DNA of 20,728 nt from VGMA01 sp964655475 (GCA_964655475.1 CAZZMO010000022.1:1-20728); one strand, 5' to 3'; counted from the stretch's first letter, positions 7,182 to 15,124 are shown. Notes: a model not told the origin generated them from the letters alone. Numbers and translations are program-made.

Positions 7182-10100
7182 TTATTGACAACTTTCACAA
7201 CCTTCTTCTAGCGAGCAGGCCTTCTTTGGTGGAGCTTCTTCTCTATCTACTGAGATGCGAGCAGAAGCCGACGTGCTTTTCATCCAGCGAGGTTGGAGTC
7301 CTCTTTTGTTAATATCTGTCGTGGATTTCTCGATCTGCGTAGCAGCTAGACATCGCAAATAGTAGCAGGTTTTCACCCCTTTTCTCCACGCGTTCATGTA
7401 CATCTCATGAATCTTCTTTCCGCTTGGTTCAGCCAAGTAAAGGTTGAGGGACTGTCCCATATCAATCCATTTTTGACGTCTAGAAGCACACTCGATGAGC
7501 CAATCTGGCTCCATTTCGAATGCAGTCAGGAAGAGATTCTTGACTTCATCAGGAATGCGGTCAATTTCCAAGATCGATCCATCGTAGTACTTGAGATCAT
7601 CGAGCATATGCTCATCCCATAGGCCGAACTCTTTTAACTTTTCGATCAAGTAGCTGTTAGGAACAGTGAACTCTCCTGAGAGGTTCGACTTGACGTAGAG
7701 GTTTTTATAAGTAGGCTCAATCGATGGGATCACACCAATGATGTTTGCAATCGTCGCTGTTGGAGCGATCGCCATTGTGTGAGAGTTTCTCATCCCATGT
7801 TGCTTCACATGTTCACGAACCTTGTTCCAGTTCATTTTATGTGAGCGGTCCATATAAATCGTATCGCCACGCTCTTTTTCGAGGAGGTCGATGGTGTCGA
7901 TCGGCAAATAGCCACGCTCCCACTTCGATCCTTTGTAGGTTTCGTAAGTGCCTCTTTCTTTAGCAAGCTCTGAAGAGGCGAGGATCGCGTAGTAGGAGAT
8001 CATTTCCATACTTTCATCAGAAAACTGCACCGCTTCAGGGGATGCATAGCTGATGTTCAACTTGTAGAGAACATCTTGGAAACCCATGATCCCAAGACCA
8101 ATCGGTCTATGGCGGAGGTTAGAATTTCTCGTCTCCTCAATCGGGTAGAAGTTAATATCGATCACGTTGTCGAGCATCCGGATCGCAGTGCGGATTGTCT
8201 TAGCGAGCCTCTCTTCATCCATCCCTTTGTCGGTGATGTGTTTGATGAGGTTGATCGAACCTAAGTTACAGACCGCTGTTTCCTCTTTAGAGGTGTTGAG
8301 AAGAATCTCAGTACAGAGGTTGGAGCTATGGATCACACCTACGTGGTCTTGAGCGCCGCGGACGTTACTTGGGTCTTTAAAGGTGATCCAAGGATGGCCC
8401 GTTTCAAAGAGCATGCTGAGCATCTTTCTCCAAAGAGTGAGTGCGTCGACCGTCTTGTAGTTCTTGATCTTTCCATTTGCTGCGAGCTTCTCATATTCAG
8501 CATAGCGCTTTTCAAACGCTTGGCCGTAAAGATCGTGAAGATCAGGTGTATCGATCGGGCTAAAGAGAGTCCAAGGTTCATTGGCCTGTACACGCTTCAT
8601 GAATAAGTCTGGAATCCAGTTCGCAGTATTCATGTCATGAGTACGTCTTCTTTCATCACCTGTATTTTTGCGAAGCTCTAAGAAGTCTTCGATGTCGAGG
8701 TGCCATGTTTCTAGATAGGCACACATCGCCCCTTTTCTTTTTCCCCCTTGGTTGACCGCAACGGCTGTGTCGTTCGCCACTTTGAGGAAAGGGATGACCC
8801 CTTGGCTCTTTCCATTCGTCCCTTTGATGAGAGATCCTGTTGCACGGACGTTTGTCCAGTCGTTGCCGATGCCACCTGCCCACTTGGATAGCTGAGCATC
8901 ATCAGCTACAATCTTGAAGATGTGGTGGAGGTCATCCATCACAGTAGAGAGGTAGCAAGAGCTTAATTGGGAATGTATAGTTCCTGAATTAAACAAGGTA
9001 GGGGTCGCTGAAGTAAAATAATGCTCTGAAAGGAGATTATAGAACTCAATTGCCCGCTTGGTTTTCTCTTTTTCCTCTAATGCAAGACCCATCGCGACGC
9101 GCATCCAGAAAATCTGTGGTGTTTCTAAACGGCGCCCTTCTTCATGGATGAAGTAGCGATCGTAGAGAGTCTGTAGGCCGAGGTATTGGAAAAGATCATC
9201 TCTTTTGAGATCCATTGCCTGTGCCAAAGCTACGAGATCGAAATCTAGGAGCTGAGGGGAGAGGCGTTTGTAGGAGATCCCCATTTTGATGTATTTAGGG
9301 AAGTACTGTTGATGCGTCTTTTCTAATTTAGCATCCATAGCAGAGACTTCCATCGTTTCTCTGTAGACCTTATCGAGAAGGATTCTTGCTGTAATGAATG
9401 AATAGAGAGGATCTTTCTCCACCATGGATCTCGCCGCCATGATCATCGCTGTGTCGACTTCTTTTTCTTTAATCCCGTTGTAGAAGTTGCTGACAGTGAG
9501 CGCGACGAGGTGAGAGACGTCGATTTGGTCTTTGTATTCTCGAGAAGCATGCTCGATCTTTTTGCGGATCTCTCTTTCTGAGATCGTCAGTTCTGCCCCA
9601 TTTTCTTCGATCACAATGAAGGTTTGATCTTTATGAGGTTTGATCTCTTTTGGTAGTTTCACTTCCTCTTTTCCAACGCGGTAGAGGATGAATGCCTTGG
9701 CTTCCATAAAGCTACGAGCTGCCATGAGCTCTTCTTCAATCATATTCTCGATATCAGAGATGTGGAGCATTTTTTGATCGTTATGTTGCTTTACAGCTCG
9801 CTCAACAATGATTTGTGTCAATAAATTGACAGATGTAACTACTTCTTCAGGAAGGACATCAGATTCGATTTGTCTTGCAAGTCTAAACGCTCTAGCAATG
9901 CTTGAAGCAATCTTCATAGGGTTGAAGCGGACAAGAGTACTACCATCGTGGCGGTAGATTCTCAAGTTTTCAGGGCTGAGGTCTCTTTTTTCTTTATGCT
10001 GGTCGCGGTAGATGATGTAATCTCTTGCTACATCGTGGAACCCATTTTTCATGAGCGTCACTTCGACGAGGTCTTGGATCCCTTCTACTGTCAAGGTGAC

Positions 10101-10388
10101 CCCTTTTTCCCCAAGCTCTTTTGATTGGAGTACGACGCTATCTGTTAAGCGCTGGATCGTTTGGACCATAGCAGTCGATAGAGGTTCTGGTTTCGGTGCT
10201 TTCTTTGTATCGCGAAAAGCGGCTTCAATCGCCTTTTCAATTCTTTCCCGATTAAAAGGGACGATACGACCATTTCTTTTCACCACACAAAGAAGATCGG
10301 TGTGGAGGGAGGCATTTTCTGATTTTAGGACTGTTTCGGTGACATCGGCGAGTATTTCGGTGTGGTCTAATGTCTTAACTTTCTTCAT
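7182..10388 (-). CDS. nrdA: class I ribonucleotide reductase, large subunit NrdA (R1), three ATP-cones
   Basis: Catalytic subunit (1068 aa) that reduces ribonucleoside diphosphates. Three ATP-cone-type regions precede the barrel, at about residues 33-135, 141-240 and 256-345; these allosteric activity domains bind ATP or dATP. The 10-stranded barrel follows from about 375. Visible catalytic residues: Cys478 (SSCYLS) and Cys707 (AVCNLG) form the reducible pair, Cys692 (NLCTE) is the thiyl radical site with Asn690 and Glu694, and Tyr1009-Tyr1010 (TCYYLR) relay the radical from NrdB. C-terminal cysteines 1058, 1064 and 1067 (GCESCQ) should pass electrons from thioredoxin. The extended N-terminus resembles chlamydial R1 (about 1047 aa in C. 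trachomatis, from memory) rather than E. coli NrdA at 761 aa. ATG 10388 has GGGGA a few bases upstream. It is the first gene of the nrdAB operon, with two NrdR boxes upstream. Confidence 0.97.
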   Translation of the reverse strand: MKKVKTLDHTEILADVTETVLKSENASLHTDLLCVVKRNGRIVPFNRERIEKAIEAAFRDTKKAPKPEPLSTAMVQTIQRLTDSVVLQSKELGEKGVTLTVEGIQDLVEVTLMKNGFHDVARDYIIYRDQHKEKRDLSPENLRIYRHDGSTLVRFNPMKIASSIARAFRLARQIESDVLPEEVVTSVNLLTQIIVERAVKQHNDQKMLHISDIENMIEEELMAARSFMEAKAFILYRVGKEEVKLPKEIKPHKDQTFIVIEENGAELTISEREIRKKIEHASREYKDQIDVSHLVALTVSNFYNGIKEKEVDTAMIMAARSMVEKDPLYSFITARILLDKVYRETMEVSAMDAKLEKTHQQYFPKYIKMGISYKRLSPQLLDFDLVALAQAMDLKRDDLFQYLGLQTLYDRYFIHEEGRRLETPQIFWMRVAMGLALEEKEKTKRAIEFYNLLSEHYFTSATPTLFNSGTIHSQLSSCYLSTVMDDLHHIFKIVADDAQLSKWAGGIGNDWTNVRATGSLIKGTNGKSQGVIPFLKVANDTAVAVNQGGKRKGAMCAYLETWHLDIEDFLELRKNTGDERRRTHDMNTANWIPDLFMKRVQANEPWTLFSPIDTPDLHDLYGQAFEKRYAEYEKLAANGKIKNYKTVDALTLWRKMLSMLFETGHPWITFKDPSNVRGAQDHVGVIHSSNLCTEILLNTSKEETAVCNLGSINLIKHITDKGMDEERLAKTIRTAIRMLDNVIDINFYPIEETRNSNLRHRPIGLGIMGFQDVLYKLNISYASPEAVQFSDESMEMISYYAILASSELAKERGTYETYKGSKWERGYLPIDTIDLLEKERGDTIYMDRSHKMNWNKVREHVKQHGMRNSHTMAIAPTATIANIIGVIPSIEPTYKNLYVKSNLSGEFTVPNSYLIEKLKEFGLWDEHMLDDLKYYDGSILEIDRIPDEVKNLFLTAFEMEPDWLIECASRRQKWIDMGQSLNLYLAEPSGKKIHEMYMNAWRKGVKTCYYLRCLAATQIEKSTTDINKRGLQPRWMKSTSASARISVDREEAPPKKACSLEEGCESCQ

Positions 10389-10415
10389 GGTTCCCCATTG
10401 TTAAAGGCTTTGATA

Positions 10416-10431
10416 ATACTACATATGGTAT
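10416..10431 (-). promoter_or_regulatory. NrdR box, proximal copy
   Basis: This 16-base site matches the NrdR consensus (acaCwAtATaTwGtgt) at about 12 of 16 positions and keeps the core C-T-A, the central ATAT and the final G. It lies 28 bp before the nrdA ATG and starts 32 bp from the distal box, the three-helical-turn spacing typical of paired NrdR sites. On the proposed promoter it would cover the start of the transcript. Confidence 0.7.
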
Positions 10432-10447
10432 CGTTAACATAACTAGA

Positions 10448-10463
10448 ACACTATATATTGTGT
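10448..10463 (-). promoter_or_regulatory. NrdR box, distal copy, perfect consensus
   Basis: All 16 bases agree with the NrdR consensus acaCwAtATaTwGtgt. The site covers the proposed nrdA -10 hexamer (10452-10457), so bound NrdR would block RNA polymerase. NrdR is the zinc-ribbon/ATP-cone repressor that senses dATP and represses ribonucleotide reductase genes in many bacteria; its gene is not in this window. Confidence 0.85.
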
Positions 10464-10480
10464 GTTAGGGAATTTGTCTA
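10452..10480 (-). promoter_or_regulatory. promoter of the nrdAB operon
   Basis: On the minus strand, TAGACA (10475-10480, 4 of 6 to TTGACA) and TATATA (10452-10457, 4 of 6 to TATAAT) are separated by 17 bases. The transcript would begin near 10445 with a leader of nearly 60 bases. The -10 lies inside the perfect NrdR box, consistent with repression. A run of nine A's (10482-10490) lies immediately upstream of the -35 and could act as an UP element. Confidence 0.5.
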
Positions 10481-10570
10481 CAAAAAAAAATCGTTTTCAT
10501 CAAAGCCCCTTTATCAGCAGACTTTTCGATGAAAAAAAATCCCATCGACGTTTTTTCGTATTAACCTAAC

Positions 10571-10599
10571 TTGCATTTTGACACCGTTACGTATATGAT
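10571..10599 (+). promoter_or_regulatory. putative promoter of pssA with -10 next to the start codon
   Basis: TTGCAT (10571-10576, 3 of 6) and TATGAT (10594-10599, 5 of 6) are separated by 17 bases. The -10 ends 7 bases before ATG 10607, so the transcript would begin at or next to the start codon. A perfect TTGACA at 10578-10583 is too close to this -10 to be its partner and has no clear -10 of its own. Confidence 0.4.
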
Positions 10600-10606
10600 G
10601 CATTAC

Positions 10607-11440
10607 ATGAGACGGATGTATATTTTGCCAAACGGGGTGACCGCGTTTGCCTTGACCTGCGGATTGTTCGTGTTATTCCACTCCAGCATGACAGGAGTTC
10701 TGAAGTATGACATGTTGCGACAATCTTTGCTAATTGTTTTACTCGCTGCCTTTCTCGATGTTGTAGATGGGGCAATCGCTAGAGCTGTCAAGGCTGAGAG
10801 CGAATTTGGGGTGATGTTCGATTCGATCGCCGACGTCGTCTCTTTTGGAGTTGTCCCTTCGGTCCTCTTTTTGAAGGCAATCGATGTAGGCGTGACAGGG
10901 CCTTATGCCCTTCTTTCCCTTGCAGCTGCCATGTTGTATACTCTTTGTGGGGCTCTTAGACTCGTCCGCTTTCAGGTCCGGTCAGGGATGGCCAAAGGAA
11001 ATAAAGAAGAAGAGCTCAATATGAAAAAGAGCTTCGAGGGGCTACCGATCCCGGCCGCCGCTCTAGCTGCTATTTCACCCGCTCTCTTTTTGAATACCCC
11101 TCTTTTTGAAAGCTGGGTCACGATTACTGAGTCGATGAAGTGTTTGATTTTATCACCGATCATGATGTTTGTGGCTTATCTGATGATCAGCCGCTGGAGA
11201 TTTGCAAGTCTCAAGACCTTCCGGATCCAGGTTCCTTCCTTCTATCTCATCTTTTTGACTGTAGTAGGGGCAATTGCCCTTTTATATGGAATCTTGCACT
11301 ACCTTTCGATCCTGGTGATCGTCCTTTTTTGGGGATACATCATCGTAGGGTTAATCCTATCGATTGCTAGAAAGATTGCAGGTAGGAAGTCTAAAAAGCT
11401 TCTCGATTTTGAGCCTGACGATACAGACGTTGATCCCTAG
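10607..11440 (+). CDS. pssA: CDP-diacylglycerol-serine O-phosphatidyltransferase PssA
   Basis: Integral membrane enzyme that transfers phosphatidyl from CDP-diacylglycerol to serine, the committed step to phosphatidylserine and phosphatidylethanolamine. The full CDP-alcohol phosphatidyltransferase signature D-x2-DG-x2-AR-x8-G-x3-D-x3-D is present at residues 51-76 (Asp51, Asp54, Gly55, Ala58, Arg59, Gly68, Asp72, Asp76, numbered from ATG 10607; 277 aa), with hydrophobic helices on both sides. The N-terminal RRMYILPN resembles the usual PssA start and separates it from phosphatidylglycerophosphate synthases, but substrate choice is inferred. The frame is open further upstream: TTG 10571 and ATGs 10595, 10598 and 10616 are alternatives, and none has a good ribosome site. 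ATG 10607 lies directly before the conserved part and next to a -10 box. The last 4 bp overlap the convergent kinase gene. Confidence 0.9.
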   Translation: MRRMYILPNGVTAFALTCGLFVLFHSSMTGVLKYDMLRQSLLIVLLAAFLDVVDGAIARAVKAESEFGVMFDSIADVVSFGVVPSVLFLKAIDVGVTGPYALLSLAAAMLYTLCGALRLVRFQVRSGMAKGNKEEELNMKKSFEGLPIPAAALAAISPALFLNTPLFESWVTITESMKCLILSPIMMFVAYLMISRWRFASLKTFRIQVPSFYLIFLTVVGAIALLYGILHYLSILVIVLFWGYIIVGLILSIARKIAGRKSKKLLDFEPDDTDVDP

Positions 11441-12603
11441 AGCTTCGATAAGGAAGAAGTTTTCATCCTGAGATCTCTTTCAAAGTAGGCGGCGAGAGCC
11501 AGCGCTTGGAGAGTCAGCGGGTCTACATCAATTGGGTTATCGTCGATAGAAAACCCTAAAATATAGCTCATTTCTAATAGATAGCGGTAAAAAGCTTTAC
11601 TTTCACTCGATACCACGGGCCCATGCTTTCCGTAGGTATTGAAAAAAGAGCGGGTGAGGATTTTTTGTTCCTCTTCATCAAACTCATAGAAGTTCGATAG
11701 CGCTTCAAAGAGGAGAGAGAATTGGGCGAGATCATAGGCGATAGGGCCCCCTTCGATCGATGCAAAGCAGGTGTCTAGGTCAATGAAGGTGACCGTTTTC
11801 GTTTCTGGGTCATAAAAAATGTTCCCAGGGTTGAGATCCCCATGGATTAAACCCCGAGGGCTTGTATCTTCCATAGAGGAGAGATAGTGGAGCACGGGCT
11901 CTGATAGCGCATCATTCGAGTACTTTTCAAAGCGCTGTACGATCCTCTTTTTTTGCTCTTCGTAGGTGATATTGAGAGTTGCCTTGAGCTCTTGGTTATG
12001 AAGTTCAGCAAGGCCTATCGCTGTTTTTTCTACCGCATCTTGAAGCTCTCTTAAAAGATCTGCCCTTTGCTCTGAGCCTGCTGTCGTCGTCGAGATTTTT
12101 TGTAGGTAGCCGTTTAAGGTCATCCCTTTTGCAAGGTCCATAGCGATGATCTCATACTGCTCTGTGCCAAATGTCAATACCGTTGTTCCCCTCAATTTTG
12201 GGGTGTGAAAATGTTTGAAGGGGATTTTTTCTAGGTAGCGCATCGCGATCAATTCTTTCGAGGGGGATGCTCCCTCTTTCGCCTTCAAAACCAGAAGTCT
12301 CTCTTTTTCTAAATTAGTGATGTAATAGATCTCATCTTCAGAGCCCGATTCTGCTAAGTCTCCAAAATATTCCCTTTTCCATACGAGAAGGTCCTCAGGA
12401 TTTTTTTTGAGAATCCCAGCGGCAAATGAGAGTAGGGCTGTCCGTTTTTCCTCTTCAGCCACCTCGATGGTATGGATCCCTTTGGCAGGGGGGATGAGAG
12501 AAAATAAAGAATATTTTTTCATTCCCATACTAATAGGAACAGAAAAAATATGCATAAATAAGAAAAGATTTAAGACAATTGTCTTAATTACAATTACAAA
12601 CAT
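11437..12603 (-). CDS. APH-fold phosphotransferase with hydrophobic N-terminus
   Basis: Kinase-like phosphotransferase of the aminoglycoside/choline kinase superfamily (388 aa). The catalytic loop HGDLNPGN supplies Asp256 and Asn261, the metal-binding motif IDLD gives Asp275, and Lys107 (LLVLKAKEG) with Glu117 is a plausible ATP-anchoring pair. The substrate cannot be told from sequence: choline, ethanolamine, a sugar and a drug are all possible; resistance is unlikely in this housekeeping setting. Residues 1-25 are strongly hydrophobic (VIVIKTIVLNLFLFMHIFSV), so with this start the protein would be membrane-anchored or exported, unusual for the fold. ATG 12603 is supported by a -10 box ending 6 bases upstream; a cytosolic form could start at ATG 12522 (MKKYSLFSLIPP). 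No Shine-Dalgarno is seen at either. It shares a CTAG with the pssA stop and is divergent from rmuC. Confidence 0.82.
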   Translation of the reverse strand: MFVIVIKTIVLNLFLFMHIFSVPISMGMKKYSLFSLIPPAKGIHTIEVAEEEKRTALLSFAAGILKKNPEDLLVWKREYFGDLAESGSEDEIYYITNLEKERLLVLKAKEGASPSKELIAMRYLEKIPFKHFHTPKLRGTTVLTFGTEQYEIIAMDLAKGMTLNGYLQKISTTTAGSEQRADLLRELQDAVEKTAIGLAELHNQELKATLNITYEEQKKRIVQRFEKYSNDALSEPVLHYLSSMEDTSPRGLIHGDLNPGNIFYDPETKTVTFIDLDTCFASIEGGPIAYDLAQFSLLFEALSNFYEFDEEEQKILTRSFFNTYGKHGPVVSSESKAFYRYLLEMSYILGFSIDDNPIDVDPLTLQALALAAYFERDLRMKTSSLSKL

Positions 12604-12609
12604 GTAATA

Positions 12610-12638
12610 ATTATGGTTAATTACAATTTATTAATCAA
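12610..12638 (-). promoter_or_regulatory. putative promoter of the APH-fold kinase, -10 next to start codon
   Basis: Minus-strand TTGATT (12633-12638, 4 of 6) and CATAAT (12610-12615, 5 of 6) have a 17-base spacer. The -10 ends 6 bases before ATG 12603, so the mRNA would be leaderless or almost so. The surrounding 80 bp are very AT-rich, so chance matches are easier here. Confidence 0.4.
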
Positions 12639-12648
12639 TGTATTTTGT

Positions 12649-12678
12649 TTCACAAAAATGGAGTTTTACCCCTATAAT
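12649..12678 (+). promoter_or_regulatory. promoter of rmuC-Nudix operon, -10 next to start codon
   Basis: TTCACA (12649-12654, 5 of 6) and a perfect TATAAT (12673-12678) have an 18-base spacer. The -10 ends 6 bases before ATG 12685, placing the transcript start at the start codon. No Shine-Dalgarno precedes that ATG; the nearest GGAG, at 12659-12662, lies upstream of the -10 and would not be transcribed. Confidence 0.6.
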
Positions 12679-12684
12679 GGCTCC

Positions 12685-13845
12685 ATGATCTACCTATTCA
12701 TTTTTTCAGTATTGCTCATCGCCCTTCTGGCCTTCCTCTGGTCTAAACTGAAGCTTCAGGAAGCAAAAATTCAATTTTTAGAGCAGCTTAAAGAAACTTT
12801 TAGCACAGTCTCTTTTGACACCATGCAAAAGAGCCATCAGGCCTTTTTAGAGCTTGCCAATCAAAATTTTGAAAAGCTCCATGCCCAATCTCAAGGGGTC
12901 ATGGAAAAAAAAGAGATGGCTATCAATCAGCTCGTCGCTCCTGTCAAGGAATCGCTCCTCAAACTCGATGATGGTTTAAAGAAGCTTGAAAAAGAGAGAA
13001 GAGGGGAGCAGGAGATTCTCAAAGAGCAGATGAGAGCGATGGCGGCTGCAGAAAAAGAGCTCAGGAGCGAAACCGCTAATCTCGTGACTGCTCTCAGAAA
13101 ACCCGATGTTCGAGGTATGTGGGGAGAGATCCAACTGAGACGGGTCATCGAGATGGCCGGTATGTTGAGCTATTGCGATTTTTTCGAGCAGCAGGTATTT
13201 AGTGGAGAAGAGGGGAGGGTTCGTCCCGATGTCATTGTAAAACTCCCTGGAGATCGGAGCATCATCATTGATGCCAAGGTTCCCTTTGACGCTTTTTTGG
13301 ATGCCAATCAAGCTGTCGATGAAAAGGTGCGTGCTGAACGTTTACAAGCTCATGCAAGACAACTCAAGACTCACATCATGCAACTCGGCAAGAAAAGCTA
13401 CTGGAATCTTTTTGATCAGATGCCTGAATTTGTCGTTCTTTTCCTTCCTGCGGAGATCTTCTTTAGTACAGCGCTACAGTATGACCCTTCTCTCATCGAG
13501 GTGGGAGCTGATGAAGGGGTTGTGATTGCAACGCCTACCACACTGATCGGCCTTTTACGAGCGATAGCCTATGGCTGGAAACAAGATCAGTTCTCAAAAA
13601 ATGCGCTCGAAATCAGTCTCCTCGGTCGTGAGCTTTATAAAAGAGTGCACGATATGAATAAGCACTTCTCCAGTATGGGAAAAAGCCTTTCAAATGCTGT
13701 CGAGGCTTACAATAAGGGGATTGGTACGCTAGAGAAGAGAGTTCTTGTCAGCGCTAGAAAATTCAAAGAATTCGGGGCTGCACCTGATGCGATTGAACTT
13801 GAGACACCAGAGTTCATTGATACAACGGCAAGAGAGTTAGAATGA
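12685..13845 (+). CDS. rmuC: RmuC family protein (membrane-anchored, nuclease-fold)
   Basis: RmuC proteins limit recombination at inverted repeats; the biochemistry is not settled, but the C-terminal domain has a PD-(D/E)XK nuclease-like fold. Numbered from ATG 12685 (386 aa): N-terminal membrane helix 2-19, Lys/Glu-rich coiled coil about 20-130, then the conserved core with GMWGE (144-148), RPDVIV (from 180) and IIIDAKV, whose Asp196 and Lys198 fit the nuclease motif. This order is typical of the family. The frame is open upstream to 12613, but the perfect TATAAT at 12673 would put the transcript start at ATG 12685, and the membrane helix begins right there. The stop overlaps the start of the Nudix gene (ATGA), indicating translational coupling. 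C. trachomatis has, as I recall, an rmuC-like gene beside pssA. Confidence 0.9.
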   Translation: MIYLFIFSVLLIALLAFLWSKLKLQEAKIQFLEQLKETFSTVSFDTMQKSHQAFLELANQNFEKLHAQSQGVMEKKEMAINQLVAPVKESLLKLDDGLKKLEKERRGEQEILKEQMRAMAAAEKELRSETANLVTALRKPDVRGMWGEIQLRRVIEMAGMLSYCDFFEQQVFSGEEGRVRPDVIVKLPGDRSIIIDAKVPFDAFLDANQAVDEKVRAERLQAHARQLKTHIMQLGKKSYWNLFDQMPEFVVLFLPAEIFFSTALQYDPSLIEVGADEGVVIATPTTLIGLLRAIAYGWKQDQFSKNALEISLLGRELYKRVHDMNKHFSSMGKSLSNAVEAYNKGIGTLEKRVLVSARKFKEFGAAPDAIELETPEFIDTTARELE

Positions 13846-14345
13846 GTGAGGAGTATCTCGATTTAGTCAATGATCAAGATCAGGTTATTGGAAGAAAGCT
13901 CCGTTCTGAAATCTACCAAGAAAATATACGCAATTTTAGAGTGGTGAATGCTTTTTTGCGCAATTCTGAAGGGAAACTCTGGATCCCAAAGCGCTCTTTA
14001 GAGAAACCCCTCTACCCTGGAGCTCTTGATATGAGCATGGGAGGGCATGTAAGTAGCGGAGAAAGTTATGATGAAGCCTTCAAAAGAGAAATCCAAGAAG
14101 AGCTCAATCTCGATGTGAGATATTTCGAATGGAGTCTACTCGGTCATCTTCATCCAAAAATTCACAACGTCTCTGTTTTCATGAAGGTCTACCAAATCAA
14201 GACAGAACAAACTCCCAATTACAACCCTTCAGAGTTCATCGAAGCGAACTGGCTCACACCAGATGATCTCCTTGCACAAATTGAGAGAGGGGTGTTTGCT
14301 AAAAGCGACCTTCCCATTCTCGTGCGCCATTTTTATGCTTCTTAG
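13842..14345 (+). CDS. Nudix hydrolase (YfcD/Idi-like)
   Basis: Small soluble hydrolase (167 aa) of the Nudix superfamily, which cleaves a nucleoside diphosphate linked to another group. The Nudix box is nearly complete: Gly68, then Glu74, then REIQEEL with Arg82, Glu83, Glu86 and Glu87 as metal ligands; the Gly after REUXEE is replaced by Asn89. The opening EEYLDLVNDQDQVIG and the PLYPGALDMSMGGHV block resemble the subgroup holding E. coli YfcD and type I isopentenyl diphosphate isomerase. The catalytic Cys of the isomerase is not evident near residue 36, where VVNAF stands, so a hydrolase is more likely. Substrate unknown. It starts within the rmuC stop (ATGA), so the two are co-translated. 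Its own stop overlaps the convergent DUF455 gene by 4 bp. Confidence 0.88.
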   Translation: MSEEYLDLVNDQDQVIGRKLRSEIYQENIRNFRVVNAFLRNSEGKLWIPKRSLEKPLYPGALDMSMGGHVSSGESYDEAFKREIQEELNLDVRYFEWSLLGHLHPKIHNVSVFMKVYQIKTEQTPNYNPSEFIEANWLTPDDLLAQIERGVFAKSDLPILVRHFYAS

Positions 14346-15124
14346 GTATTTTGGAAGTTAGCGATCCAATGAGAGGGGACCCCTGCTTTTTCTCTGTGTG
14401 CAGGGATGAATTGGTGCCCTTTAGCTCGTTTAGGATTTAGGTAAGGGTAGAGACTTTCGCAGTACTCTCGCCAGTCGGCAGAATCATTTTTCGTTTGAAG
14501 TTTTTGGAACCAACCCATGCCAAAGCTGACATGTTTGATTTCGTCATGAAGGATTCGGTTCATAAGTGCTTCTGAATCAAGGTCCCCAACTTTTCTAAAT
14601 GCGGCTGCATAGTAAGGGGCGAAGTCAAGATTGGCCATCTCAAAGGTAAGGCTCATCATGCTGACGTAGCGGATGGGGGAGGTGATGAAAGGTGTGTGGC
14701 GCCAAAAGTGTTTATAGACAGGGAAGTCTCCAAATTTTACGCCAATCTTTTCGAGCCGTTTCATGTAGAGTCTGACATGCTCTTGCTCTTCTTTGAGGGT
14801 GAAGATGAGCCCTTTTCGAAAATTTGGTGGAGCTTCTGGGAACGCTAATATGGCAAATGCCATGATCTCGACAGCTAAGAGTTCATGTCCGCAGAAACGG
14901 TGGAGGCACACTGCTGTTTTTTCTAGATCGGCAAGTTCATGAAGAGGGGGAAGTTTCCCCTCTTTTCTTGCGTGCTTTTCAAACTGTAGCTCGGTACTTC
15001 TCGAAGGCTCTTTCCAGAAGAGAGGGGTTCCTGGATTGAGGTCTGTTAAAAAAGGAGGATCGAGGAGTTTATCCTCGATCCTTTCGCTTTCCAAAATATG
15101 GAGGGCAAATTCCCTAAAATCCAT
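14342..15124 (-). CDS. DUF455 ferritin-like protein
   Basis: All-helical protein (260 aa) of the DUF455/COG2833 family, predicted to form a four-helix ferritin-like bundle with a two-metal site. Candidate ligands occur in the expected paired pattern: His80-Glu81 and Glu86 (GHELLAVE), Glu113 and His116 (EEQEH), Glu162 (TFEMA), then Glu195 and His198 (DEIKH). The enzymatic function of the family is not known to me; oxygen-dependent oxidation or metal handling are the usual guesses. There is no signal peptide. The ATG lies inside the last codons of the SH3b gene (11-bp overlap) and has no separate ribosome site, so it depends on translation of that gene. The 3' end overlaps the Nudix stop. Confidence 0.85.
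   Translation of the reverse strand: MDFREFALHILESERIEDKLLDPPFLTDLNPGTPLFWKEPSRSTELQFEKHARKEGKLPPLHELADLEKTAVCLHRFCGHELLAVEIMAFAILAFPEAPPNFRKGLIFTLKEEQEHVRLYMKRLEKIGVKFGDFPVYKHFWRHTPFITSPIRYVSMMSLTFEMANLDFAPYYAAAFRKVGDLDSEALMNRILHDEIKHVSFGMGWFQKLQTKNDSADWREYCESLYPYLNPKRAKGHQFIPAHREKAGVPSHWIANFQNT

Noticed and set aside
10051..10404. Plus-strand open frame of 117 codons antisense to the start of nrdA
   Set aside because: It lies opposite the first ATP-cone of NrdA; the Ser/Thr/Val-rich translation looks like a reverse-complement artefact.
14942..14964. Hairpin with 8-bp GC-rich arms and T-rich tail resembling a terminator on the plus strand
   Set aside because: It lies in the middle of the DUF455 coding sequence, about 600 bases beyond the Nudix stop, and is probably a by-product of coding sequence.
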